This document shows, piece after piece, positions 15,937-22,290 of a stretch of 22,290 nt of DNA. The position numbers and the translations under genes were made by a program. Within the stretch, counting starts at the first letter, position 1, and each line of letters starts with the position of its first letter. The notes under the pieces were generated by a model. It ran no database searches. It was not told the origin of the DNA and saw only the letters and a list, made by a program, of their open reading frames with translations. Source of the stretch: Bacillota bacterium (lineage in GTDB: Bacteria > Bacillota > Clostridia > Christensenellales > UMGS416); NCBI GenBank assembly GCA_023421955.1, contig JAEZSE010000033.1, positions 1 through 22,290 on the forward strand, given 5' to 3'.

Positions 15937-16356
15937 ATGGCAGACGAAAAATCCTGCGGGGCGGTCGTGATCCGTTTCATTGATGGGAATATAGAATACC
16001 TTGCGGCAAAGAGCGCCCGGGCCGGCCATTGGGGGTTTCCAAAGGGCCATGTGGAGGCAGGCGAAACCGAGGAGCAGACTGCCAGGCGGGAGGTTTGTGA
16101 AGAAGTAGGCCTTGCCGTGGAATTGTTGGATGGCTTTCGCGTGAGTGTGGACTATCCCTTATATGAGGGTGCGGTCAAGGAAGTGGTGTTTTACCTGGGC
16201 TTGGCCCCCGATCAGCCGGTGCGCGTCCGCGAGGCGGAGGTGCAGGAAGCCCGGTGGCTTGGCTATGATGACATGATGCGCCTGCTCACCTTTGACAACA
16301 GCCGAAGGGTGCTGTTTGAAGCAAAACGGTTTCTGGACCAAAGAAAACCCATATAA
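15937..16356 (+). CDS. Nudix hydrolase, Ap4A hydrolase-like
   Basis: 139 residues, cytoplasmic. It carries an exact Nudix box GX5EX7REUXEEXGU: Gly37, Glu43, Arg51-Glu52, Glu55-Glu56, Gly58-Leu59. The preceding CGAVVIR and GHWGFPKGHVEAGE are typical of the bis(5'-nucleosyl)-tetraphosphatase branch, which splits Ap4A to ATP and AMP, although other dinucleotide or NDP-X substrates are possible. A G-run (CGGGGGC) is a weak binding site before the ATG. Single gene with its own promoter and a terminator 4 bp after the stop. Confidence 0.9.
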   Translation: MADEKSCGAVVIRFIDGNIEYLAAKSARAGHWGFPKGHVEAGETEEQTARREVCEEVGLAVELLDGFRVSVDYPLYEGAVKEVVFYLGLAPDQPVRVREAEVQEARWLGYDDMMRLLTFDNSRRVLFEAKRFLDQRKPI

Positions 16357-16359
16357 GCA

Positions 16360-16388
16360 GTGGGGACGGGCCAGATGGCCCGCCCCAC
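16360..16388. terminator. Bidirectional terminator between Nudix and pmbA genes
   Basis: GTGGGG-A-CGGGCC / GGCCCG-CCCCAC, 12 bp of pairing with one bulged A and a 4-nt AGAT loop, followed on the plus strand by TTCATTATT. It sits between two convergent stop codons (16356 and 16393) and probably serves both. Confidence 0.75.
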
Positions 16389-16392
16389 TTCA

Positions 16393-17745
16393 TTATTCCC
16401 CAGCCACATTCAATCCCTTGATCAGCAGCGTCGGGCTGCCTACGCACCCCGCGCCGGGCAGGCCGAACTTCAGGTCATTGCCCACGGCCTCAATCTGTTT
16501 GAGCATTTCATAGAAATTGCCGGACAGCACAATCTGCTCCACAGGCGTGGTCTTCACACCGTTTTCCACCCGGAAGCCCCTGGCGGAGAGCGAGAAATCG
16601 CCGGAGATGGGGTTCACACCGGCATGAAGGCCATCCAGCTCGTTGATGAAAAGGCCGTTGCCCATCTGCCGAAGCAACTCGTCTGGGGTTGCTTCGCCGG
16701 GCTTGACGTAAAGATTGCTGTGCGACACATGCACCGCACCGGCCAGCCCCGCCTTGGCGGCGTTGCCGGTGGTCTGCACGCCTGCCTTGGCGGCAGTTTT
16801 CAGGTTGTGCAGCAGCGTTGCCAACTTTCCATTGTCCATGACATTCTTTGTGAATGCAGCCACACCCTCGTCGTCAAAGGGCGCGGAGGCATATCCACCG
16901 GGTAGCAGGGGGTCGTCCACAATCGTGAGCGCCGGAGAGCCCACGATCGCGCCCTCCTGCCCGGCCAGCCGTGACTTGCCCTTCTGAGCTTCCTCGGCGC
17001 TGAACACGCCGGAAAAGGCCTCCAATAGGTCCACCGCAGTCTCACAGAACAAAGCAACATCATAGCTGCCCGACGGCACCGTGGCGGCACCCAGTTTGTC
17101 CAGCGCCCGCTGGGCAGCGGAAGCGGCCAGCTGCTTCACATCGATTTCGCCGGGGGCAAGCGCCACAGCGGCATCAAAGGCCGTGGTGACATCACCGCCC
17201 CGCTCGGCCTGTGCCATCAGGTAGGCGGCCATGGAATTGGAGCGGAAGGAAAGGTCCAGCCCCTTGGAGTTGGTCAGGCGGATGCGGCCGCTGCTGGACA
17301 GCACCGTGCAATACTGCACCGACTTGATGTCCGGCGAATAGGCTCTGGCGTCGGTCTCCAGCTGCTTGACCATCGCGATCTTCTCCGGCGCGGCAATGGC
17401 CTCCAGGCCGTCATTGTATGCCTGCACCTCGGCGTAGGAGGGGCTGCCGCCAAAGATGAACTCGGGATCGTCGTTTTCAATAATCGCAGCATTGGCAGCC
17501 GCCCGCTCAATCAGCATTTGGATCGCCTCATCATCAAAGGCCTCGGTGTAGGCATAGCCCATCCGGCCATTTTGCAGCACCCGAAAGGAAAGCCCGGCGC
17601 TGGTGTTTACATCATAGTTGTCAATCTCGCCCTCATACACGCCCACCTTGAAGCTGCCGCCCTCGCGGAAATAGGCCTCAAACTCGGTGAGGCCCGCCTT
17701 CTTCGCCTCGGCAAAGAGGCTCGTGATAAAGCTCCTGTCATCCAT
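16393..17745 (-). CDS. pmbA: TldE/PmbA-type metalloprotease subunit
   Basis: About 450 residues. TldE/PmbA is the non-metal-binding partner of TldD; the heterodimer degrades unfolded peptides and matures some ribosomal peptides. Seen: FEAYFREGGSFKVGVYEGEID and GLSFRVLQNGRMGYAYT at the N-terminus, as in the family, and C-terminal NPISGDFSLSARGFRVENG. No HExxxH motif is present, as expected for this subunit. The coding frame overlaps the end of tldD: ATGA at 17748-17751 joins the upstream stop and a first ATG. The second ATG (17743-17745) has GGGAGG 8 nt upstream and is chosen here. Same operon as tldD, cytoplasmic. Confidence 0.92.
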   Translation of the reverse strand: MDDRSFITSLFAEAKKAGLTEFEAYFREGGSFKVGVYEGEIDNYDVNTSAGLSFRVLQNGRMGYAYTEAFDDEAIQMLIERAAANAAIIENDDPEFIFGGSPSYAEVQAYNDGLEAIAAPEKIAMVKQLETDARAYSPDIKSVQYCTVLSSSGRIRLTNSKGLDLSFRSNSMAAYLMAQAERGGDVTTAFDAAVALAPGEIDVKQLAASAAQRALDKLGAATVPSGSYDVALFCETAVDLLEAFSGVFSAEEAQKGKSRLAGQEGAIVGSPALTIVDDPLLPGGYASAPFDDEGVAAFTKNVMDNGKLATLLHNLKTAAKAGVQTTGNAAKAGLAGAVHVSHSNLYVKPGEATPDELLRQMGNGLFINELDGLHAGVNPISGDFSLSARGFRVENGVKTTPVEQIVLSGNFYEMLKQIEAVGNDLKFGLPGAGCVGSPTLLIKGLNVAGE

Positions 17746-17747
17746 CG

Positions 17748-19133
17748 TCATTTCCTCCCGCCCACGGTCATTTCAGAAACGCGCACCATCGGCTGGCCCA
17801 CGTCTGCCGGGATGTTGCCGGACTGCGACCCGCACATGCCGGCGCCAAAGTCCAGGTTCTTGCCCACCATGTCGATCTTCAGCAGCACCTCACTGCCCTT
17901 GCCGATCAGCGTGGCGCCGCGCACCGGGCGGTCGATCTTGCCGTTCTCGATCATGTAGCCCTCGCGCACGGAGAAATTGAATTCGCCGGTGGCCGGGTTC
18001 ACCGACCCGCCGCCCATTGTTTTACAAAACAGGCCGTGGGAAACAGACGCGATAATCTCCTCATCGCTGTGGTTGCCTGGGGCGATGAATGTGTTGCTCA
18101 TGCGGGAGGTGGGGGCAAAGCGGTAGTCCTGCCGCCGCCCGCAGCCGGTGGCCGGCAGGCCCATGCGGCGGCTGCCCAGCCGGTCAATCAAATAGCTTTT
18201 CAGGATGCCGTTTTCGATGAGCACTGTCTTTTGGCAAGGATTGCCCTCATCATCGATGTTGCCGGAGCCCCACGCGTTGGGGATCGTGCCGTCATCCAAC
18301 GCGGTCACAACGGGGCTGGCGATGGCCTGTCCCAGCTTGCCCGCAAACACCGACCGGCCCTTTGCCACGCTGGTGGCCTCCAGCGAGTGGCCGCAAGCCT
18401 CATGGAAAATCACGCCGCCAAAGCCGTTTTCAATCACCACCGGCATGCGGCCCGCCGGGCAAAGATCCGCCTTCAGCATTGTCACAGCCATTTCAGCCAC
18501 GCGCCGGCCCACCGCCTCGCAGTCCACCAGGCAGTCAAACATCTCGAAACCCATCTGCTTGCCGGGGCCGTTGCTGCCGGTCTGGCTTTCCTTGCCGTCT
18601 GAGGCCACCGCCGTGGCATAGAGCCGGGTGTAGGTGCGCTCGTCGGAGGTGAAGAGCCCCTCGCTGTTGGCCAGCCAGAAGCGCTTGCTCCAGTCCTTGT
18701 AGTTCACCTCGGTCTGCACGATCAGCGGATCGTATGCCGCTGACGCTGCATAGGCCTGGCGCACCTTATCGGCTTTCCTCGCAGTCTCTACGCCGGAGGG
18801 CCTGATCGCGATCGGGTGGGCCTGCGGTGTGTCGGACCAGGTGAGGGTCACATGCCCCTCCCCGCCTAGCGCGCCGATGGCTGCGGCAGCCTGCTCGGCG
18901 GCGTGCAGAAGGCCAGCCTCGGAGCCGTCATTGGTATACACATAGGCAGCGTTGGTGCCCTTGAACACACGGATGCCCGCGCCGAAGGTTCGGCCGGAAA
19001 CGGCCGTCTCCATCTTGCCGCTGCTCATCGCAAGCAACGTGGCGTCAGCGTCTTCCAGATAAATCTCAGAGAAATCCCCGCCGGAGCAGAGCGCCTTTGC
19101 CAGCGCCCGTTCGGCGGCATGTTTGTCCAGCAT
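17748..19133 (-). CDS. tldD: TldD metalloprotease subunit
   Basis: 461 residues. Zinc-dependent protease that forms a heterodimer with TldE/PmbA and cuts unfolded peptides inside a closed cavity. Seen: the zinc and catalytic motif HEACGH (244-249) in GGVIFHEACGHSLEA, and the conserved third zinc-ligand cysteine in GAGMCGSQSG (Cys434). The N-terminal SGKMETAVSGRTFGAGIRVF matches the family. The ATG has AAGGAG upstream. It is the first gene of the tldD-pmbA pair, the two frames overlapping by four bases, which suggests translational coupling and equal output. Its own promoter is at 19198-19225, and a GGGT/ACCC hairpin lies in the leader near 19170-19194. No peptide precursor gene was seen nearby. 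Confidence 0.95.
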   Translation of the reverse strand: MLDKHAAERALAKALCSGGDFSEIYLEDADATLLAMSSGKMETAVSGRTFGAGIRVFKGTNAAYVYTNDGSEAGLLHAAEQAAAAIGALGGEGHVTLTWSDTPQAHPIAIRPSGVETARKADKVRQAYAASAAYDPLIVQTEVNYKDWSKRFWLANSEGLFTSDERTYTRLYATAVASDGKESQTGSNGPGKQMGFEMFDCLVDCEAVGRRVAEMAVTMLKADLCPAGRMPVVIENGFGGVIFHEACGHSLEATSVAKGRSVFAGKLGQAIASPVVTALDDGTIPNAWGSGNIDDEGNPCQKTVLIENGILKSYLIDRLGSRRMGLPATGCGRRQDYRFAPTSRMSNTFIAPGNHSDEEIIASVSHGLFCKTMGGGSVNPATGEFNFSVREGYMIENGKIDRPVRGATLIGKGSEVLLKIDMVGKNLDFGAGMCGSQSGNIPADVGQPMVRVSEMTVGGRK

Positions 19134-19197
19134 ATTTTTACTCCTTCATGGAATTTGCGATCCCACTTGATGGGTTGGTGTCGCGACCCACCCATTC

Positions 19198-19225
19198 ATT
19201 CTACCGGTTTCTCCATTTCTGTCAA
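19198..19225 (-). promoter_or_regulatory. Predicted promoter of tldD-pmbA
   Basis: Minus strand TTGACA (19220-19225), 16-bp spacer, TAGAAT (19198-19203), about 65 bp before the tldD start. Confidence 0.7.
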
Positions 19226-19299
19226 TCATTACCAATCGCTTGGCGAAACACAAACAGACCCGTAACCAGTATTATCCTTACTGGCGGGGAGCAGGATTA

Positions 19300-19535
19300 T
19301 GCGGATGAAGAATAATGTGAGCAAAGAATTTGAGGGCTTGGGCGGGGTACGGCGCCTAGCGCTGCGTGGCAAAGCTCTAACGGGGCGGGTATGGAACCCC
19401 GCCCCTACCAAGAACCAAAGAGGAGCCAAAATACGGGCCGGGGCGGAGCCCTATGCATTCGCTGTGATACAGCAAATCGCATCGGCAATTGCCGGGGTAA
19501 TACCCGGCCCCTACTGGTAAAGTATGAGAAACGAC
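19300..19535. repeat. Repeat block with two related G/C hairpins
   Basis: Non-coding stretch upstream of tldD. It holds GGGGCGGG/CCCGCCCC (19382-19389 and 19398-19405) and GCCGGG/CCCGGC (19491-19496 and 19503-19508). Each is followed by the shared tail CCCCTAC, so they look like two diverged copies of one unit. Similar GTAGGGGCGGGG repeats are, from memory, scattered through many Clostridia genomes. An ORF spanning it (GRVWNPAPTKNQ) is a by-product of the repeat. Confidence 0.6.
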
Positions 19536-19544
19536 CTCCCCACC

Positions 19545-19612
19545 CTCCCTTAAGTCGGTGCGCTTAGCACCGACGGCTAAGGGGGGATGCCGCCGCAGCG
19601 GCAGGGGGGATT
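19545..19612 (-). repeat. Dispersed hairpin repeat, copy B (near rarA 3' end)
   Basis: Inverted copy of the element at 6964-7013. AAATCCCCCCTG, TGCCGC/GCGGCA arms and CATCCCCCCTTA are followed by an extra hairpin (GTCGGTGC / GCACCGAC), absent from copy A, before TTAAGGGAGGGT. Two inner-arm bases differ from copy A as a matched pair, keeping the stem. Confidence 0.75.
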
Positions 19613-19613
19613 T

Positions 19614-19633
19614 CTTTAGGAATTCTCCTAAAG
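19614..19633 (-). terminator. Hairpin after rarA
   Basis: Perfect 8-bp stem CTTTAGGA / TCCTAAAG with a 4-nt loop, 4 bp after the rarA stop and abutting repeat copy B. It is followed on the minus strand by AAATCCCC rather than Ts, so termination is unproven. Confidence 0.4.
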
Positions 19634-19637
19634 CCAC

Positions 19638-20948
19638 TTACTCGTTACTCTTCCCCCTACCCCGCCTGATCTCCCGGATCTTCAACTCATACCCCTGATC
19701 GCTGGGGTGATAAAACTTCTTCAGTTTGGACTCCACAGGCATGTATTCCTGCTCCACATAGTGGCCGGGGTAATCATGGGCATATTTGTAGCCCTCACCG
19801 GAGCCAATGCGCTCAAAGCCCTTGTAGCTGGTGTCTCTCAAATGCACTGGCACCGGCTGGTATTCGGAGCGCTCCGCATCCTCCTGGGCAGCCACCTTGG
19901 CCATCACCACGGCGTTGCTCTTGGGGCTTTCGCAAATGAAGATGATCGCCTGCGTGATCGATAGCCCGGCCTCCGGCAGGCCCACAAACTCCAGCGCCTG
20001 CATCGCCGCCACGGCCTGCAGCATGGCATTGGGGTTTGCCAGGCCCACATCCTCGCTGGCGTGGGCGATCATGCGCCGCACGATGATGCGCGGGTCCGCC
20101 CCGGCGTGGATCAGGCGGAAGGCCCAGGCCAGCGCCGCGTCACTGTCGGAACCGCGCAGGCTCTTGCAGAAGGCACTCAGCATGTCATAGAAATAACTCT
20201 CGTCGCAGCGCATCTGCCGCTTCTGGATGCTCTCCTCAGCGACATTCAGCGTGATGCGGGTGATGCCGTCGGCATCGGGGCGGGTGGTGAGCACCGCCAG
20301 CTCCAGCGCGTTCAATGCGCTGCGGGCATCACCATTGGCCACGCTGGCAATGTGCTCCAGCGCGTCTGCCGCAACCTCCATGGGAATGTCTCCGAAACCC
20401 CGCTCCCGGTCTTCGGAGGCGATCCGGATCGCCTTTTTGATGTGCTCCTTGTTGAGCGCCTCAAATTGAAAGACCCGGCAGCGGCTCACAATGGCCGGCG
20501 TCATCGCAAGCATCGGGTTTTCGGTGGTGCTGCCGATGAATCGGATCACGCCCTTCTCGATGGCCGGCAGGATGCTGTCACTTTGCGCTTTGTTCCAGCG
20601 GTGGCACTCATCCAGCAGCAGGTAGGTGGGTTGGCCGTAGAGCTTCAGGCGGCTCTCAGCACTTTTGATCACCTCGCGCACATCAGCCACGCCGGAGGTG
20701 ACGGCGTTCAGCTTTTCAAACGCCGCGTTGGTGGTGTTGGCGATGATGTTGGCCAGCGTGGTCTTGCCGGTGCCTGGAGGACCGAAAAAGATGCTGGAGG
20801 TGAGCCGATCGGCTTCTATCGCCCGGCGCAGCAGCTTACCCGGCCCAATGATGTGCTCCTGGCCCAGAAATTCATCCAGGGTGCGGGGGCGCATGCGATC
20901 GGCCAGCGGGGCCTGCTTTTTCATGCCGGCGGAAAAGAGGTCTTCCAT
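19638..20948 (-). CDS. rarA: Replication-associated recombination protein A
   Basis: 436 residues. A AAA+ ATPase related to the clamp-loader and RuvB families, acting at stalled replication forks (RarA/MgsA; WRNIP1 in eukaryotes). Seen: PLADRMRPRTLDEFLGQEHIIG (14-35), Walker A GPPGTGKT (56-63), Walker B LLLDECHRWNKAQSDSILP (110-128) and sensor 1 GSTTEN (139-144). A C-terminal MgsA-type tetramer domain ends GYKYAHDYPGHYVEQEYMP. Walker B reads DECH where DEIH is usual. The start is ATG 20946-20948 (MEDLFSAG), with GGAGACGG upstream; the longer reading to 21011 covers the promoter. Single gene. Confidence 0.95.
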   Translation of the reverse strand: MEDLFSAGMKKQAPLADRMRPRTLDEFLGQEHIIGPGKLLRRAIEADRLTSSIFFGPPGTGKTTLANIIANTTNAAFEKLNAVTSGVADVREVIKSAESRLKLYGQPTYLLLDECHRWNKAQSDSILPAIEKGVIRFIGSTTENPMLAMTPAIVSRCRVFQFEALNKEHIKKAIRIASEDRERGFGDIPMEVAADALEHIASVANGDARSALNALELAVLTTRPDADGITRITLNVAEESIQKRQMRCDESYFYDMLSAFCKSLRGSDSDAALAWAFRLIHAGADPRIIVRRMIAHASEDVGLANPNAMLQAVAAMQALEFVGLPEAGLSITQAIIFICESPKSNAVVMAKVAAQEDAERSEYQPVPVHLRDTSYKGFERIGSGEGYKYAHDYPGHYVEQEYMPVESKLKKFYHPSDQGYELKIREIRRGRGKSNE

Positions 20949-20978
20949 GAATCCGTCTCCGATTTGGGGGATGGCAAT

Positions 20979-21007
20979 ATTATACCAAATATGTGGGATA
21001 GAAACAA
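20979..21007 (-). promoter_or_regulatory. Predicted promoter of rarA
   Basis: Minus strand TTGTTT (21002-21007), 17-bp spacer, TATAAT (20979-20984), about 30 bp before the start codon. Confidence 0.7.
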
Positions 21008-21036
21008 ACATTCGGGATCGGCAACGGTGTATTTGA

Positions 21037-22290
21037 TTATCGCAGCACAGCCGGCTGCCTGATCAGCCTGGGAAATTCATAGTCGGTGTTGTCGATCACG
21101 AAATCGCTGCGCTCCATCGGCTGCCACTGAGAAAGATACTTTTGCTGGATCGGGATGTATTTCCTGCGGTAGCGGTCCAGAAACTCCGGCCCATACAGCG
21201 GCACATCTCGCGCCTCTGCCCGCCGCAGCACCTCGTCAACGCCGATGTGCAGGAAAACCCTCAAGTCAAAGTATTGGTCGATAGGCGGGCGGAAGAGCAG
21301 CACACCCTCCACAATCACAATGGTATTGCTCGTTACGGCATACCGCTTACGGTTGGTAACCGTATCAGAATCCAGATCAAGCAAATCCAGCTCCACATCC
21401 ACCGCTCCGCAGGTTGAGATTGGTTCAAGCAGCTCAGTTTCCAATCGTTCCAGATTGAACGCATGGTCGATGTAGCTTTGGTTCTCATCTTCCCCGCTGG
21501 TACGAATCGCCCGGGGGTTATGGAAGTCATCCAGGTGAACCACCTGCGTGTGATGACCACGGTGACGCAGGAATTGGTCCAAAGCATTGGAGAATTTCGT
21601 TTTCCCCGATGTGTCCACGCCATTCACACCGATGATCAGGGGCTTGCCGGCTGCCCGGCAGCCGCATGCACGCTCAATGGCAGAGAAAATCTCACACCGC
21701 GCCGCAAGCCCGGCAATCTCACCGGCACATTGTGCCACAAAATCAGCTTCCGCAAAGTCTCCCGCGCCATACCCATATGCCGCTGCGATGCATGGCAGGG
21801 CATTGTCCTTCGCGGCGGTGAAATCAAACACGCTGTCACCGATCATCACGGTATATTCGGGTTTTACATCCACGAGCAAATCTGAAACGGCCTGCGATTT
21901 GGTTCTTCCCGGCTCCCGGCAGCTGAAGTGGGTGAAGAACTCCTCCATTCCATAGCACTTCACGACAGTGTCAACATACTCCCTACTGCCATTTGAGCAA
22001 ATGGCCAGCACATACCCCATGCCGATGAACTGATGAAGCATTGGCTTAACGCCCTCAAACAGCCGCCCCTGGGTTGGGATCAGCTCCCGTTCCCTGCGGC
22101 GCACACTGTCAGCGAGAAGCCTGCGCTCCTCTTCGTTCAAGCCTGGGGCGATCAGGCGGCAAAACCCATCCATCGTTTCTCCGATGATTTCCTTGATGAA
22201 TTCCACTGAAACTTGCGGAAGACCAATCTCTTCAAGCACTGCGTTTGCCGCGGCAGACGCCGTGCGGTGCGCTTCATACAGTGTGCCGTC
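21037..22290 (-). CDS. HAD phosphatase fused to a uridine-kinase-like domain (cut by window edge)
   Basis: At least 417 codons, open to the window edge. The first visible residues are DGTLYEAH, the end of HAD motif I (DxDGTL), so the true start is only a few codons outside; the GTG at 22239 is internal. HAD part: ICSNGS (motif II), Lys in GRTKSQAV (motif III) and MIGDSVFDF (motif IV). That makes it a likely phosphatase of the phosphoglycolate/beta-phosphoglucomutase branch. Second part: Walker A GVNGVDTSGKT (21598-21630), HLDDFHNPR and VIVEGVLLF, as in uridine kinase and phosphoribulokinase-like enzymes. The product would be a two-domain cytoplasmic enzyme; substrates are unknown. The stop is 30 bp upstream of the rarA -35 box. 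Confidence 0.85.
   Translation of the reverse strand, partial: DGTLYEAHRTASAAANAVLEEIGLPQVSVEFIKEIIGETMDGFCRLIAPGLNEEERRLLADSVRRRERELIPTQGRLFEGVKPMLHQFIGMGYVLAICSNGSREYVDTVVKCYGMEEFFTHFSCREPGRTKSQAVSDLLVDVKPEYTVMIGDSVFDFTAAKDNALPCIAAAYGYGAGDFAEADFVAQCAGEIAGLAARCEIFSAIERACGCRAAGKPLIIGVNGVDTSGKTKFSNALDQFLRHRGHHTQVVHLDDFHNPRAIRTSGEDENQSYIDHAFNLERLETELLEPISTCGAVDVELDLLDLDSDTVTNRKRYAVTSNTIVIVEGVLLFRPPIDQYFDLRVFLHIGVDEVLRRAEARDVPLYGPEFLDRYRRKYIPIQQKYLSQWQPMERSDFVIDNTDYEFPRLIRQPAVLR

Noticed and set aside
19299..19520. 73-residue ORF with GRVWNPAPTKNQ
   Set aside because: Coincides with the hairpin repeats; such ORFs arise wherever this repeat lies.
20061..21062. 333-residue ORF on the plus strand
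   Set aside because: Antisense to rarA, with no family motifs and no ribosome binding site; a by-product of GC-rich codon use on the other strand.
22187..22239. GTG at 22239 as start of the HAD-kinase protein
   Set aside because: The frame stays open to the edge and encodes DGTLYEAH, the end of HAD motif I.

Overview
The window looks like a chromosomal segment of a moderately GC-rich Gram-positive, Clostridia-like member of the Bacillota. This is inferred from strong GGAGG-type ribosome binding sites, TTG/GTG starts, a canonical T-box leader, Lipo-box proteins and a small SLLFFFLLLV-type hydrophobic protein. The genus cannot be named from sequence alone. No tRNA, rRNA, CRISPR array, phage gene or transposase was seen. 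Most genes lie on the minus strand. Plus-strand genes are the small membrane protein near 2.2 kb, the REC-HDOD regulator near 9 kb and the Nudix hydrolase near 16 kb.

Layout, left to right. 1-1852: the 5' part of purA (cut by the edge) behind a COG2509-type FAD oxidoreductase. 1853-2470: an AT-rich gap, a 64-residue protein with a duplicated hydrophobic segment, and a hairpin-rich convergent junction. 2468-5423: a three-gene unit transcribed GH18 glycosidase, PspC protein, QueG-like Fe-S protein, whose promoter places the GH18 start codon at the predicted transcription start. 5571-8520: argG then argH, with a promoter overlapped by two tandem ARG-box-like operators and a 305-bp gap full of G/C hairpins between the genes. 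8701-9867: a response regulator with an HDOD output domain. 9872-10899: a small P-loop kinase and a frameshifted lipoprotein gene. 11055-13061: a FadD-like acyl-CoA synthetase behind a consensus promoter and a complete T-box riboswitch. 13101-15820: a nucleotidyltransferase, a lipoprotein serpin and a small membrane-anchored protein. 15878-16388: a Nudix hydrolase and a shared terminator. 16393-19225: tldD-pmbA. 19300-19633: a block of repeats and hairpins. 19638-21007: rarA. 21037-22290: a HAD phosphatase fused to a uridine-kinase-like domain, cut by the right edge.

How the genes relate. argG and argH encode the last two steps of arginine synthesis and appear to be under ArgR control. tldD and pmbA encode the two halves of one protease and overlap at ATGA. 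The serpin and the GH18 enzyme face the cell surface. The most unusual regulatory feature is the T-box, a tRNA-sensing leader normally found on amino-acid genes, here in front of an acyl-CoA synthetase. Its likely specifier triplet reads CUC (Leu), which would tie the enzyme to leucine or branched-chain acid metabolism. Also worth attention are a dispersed hairpin repeat present in two copies with compensatory changes, the duplicated microprotein and the HAD-kinase fusion.
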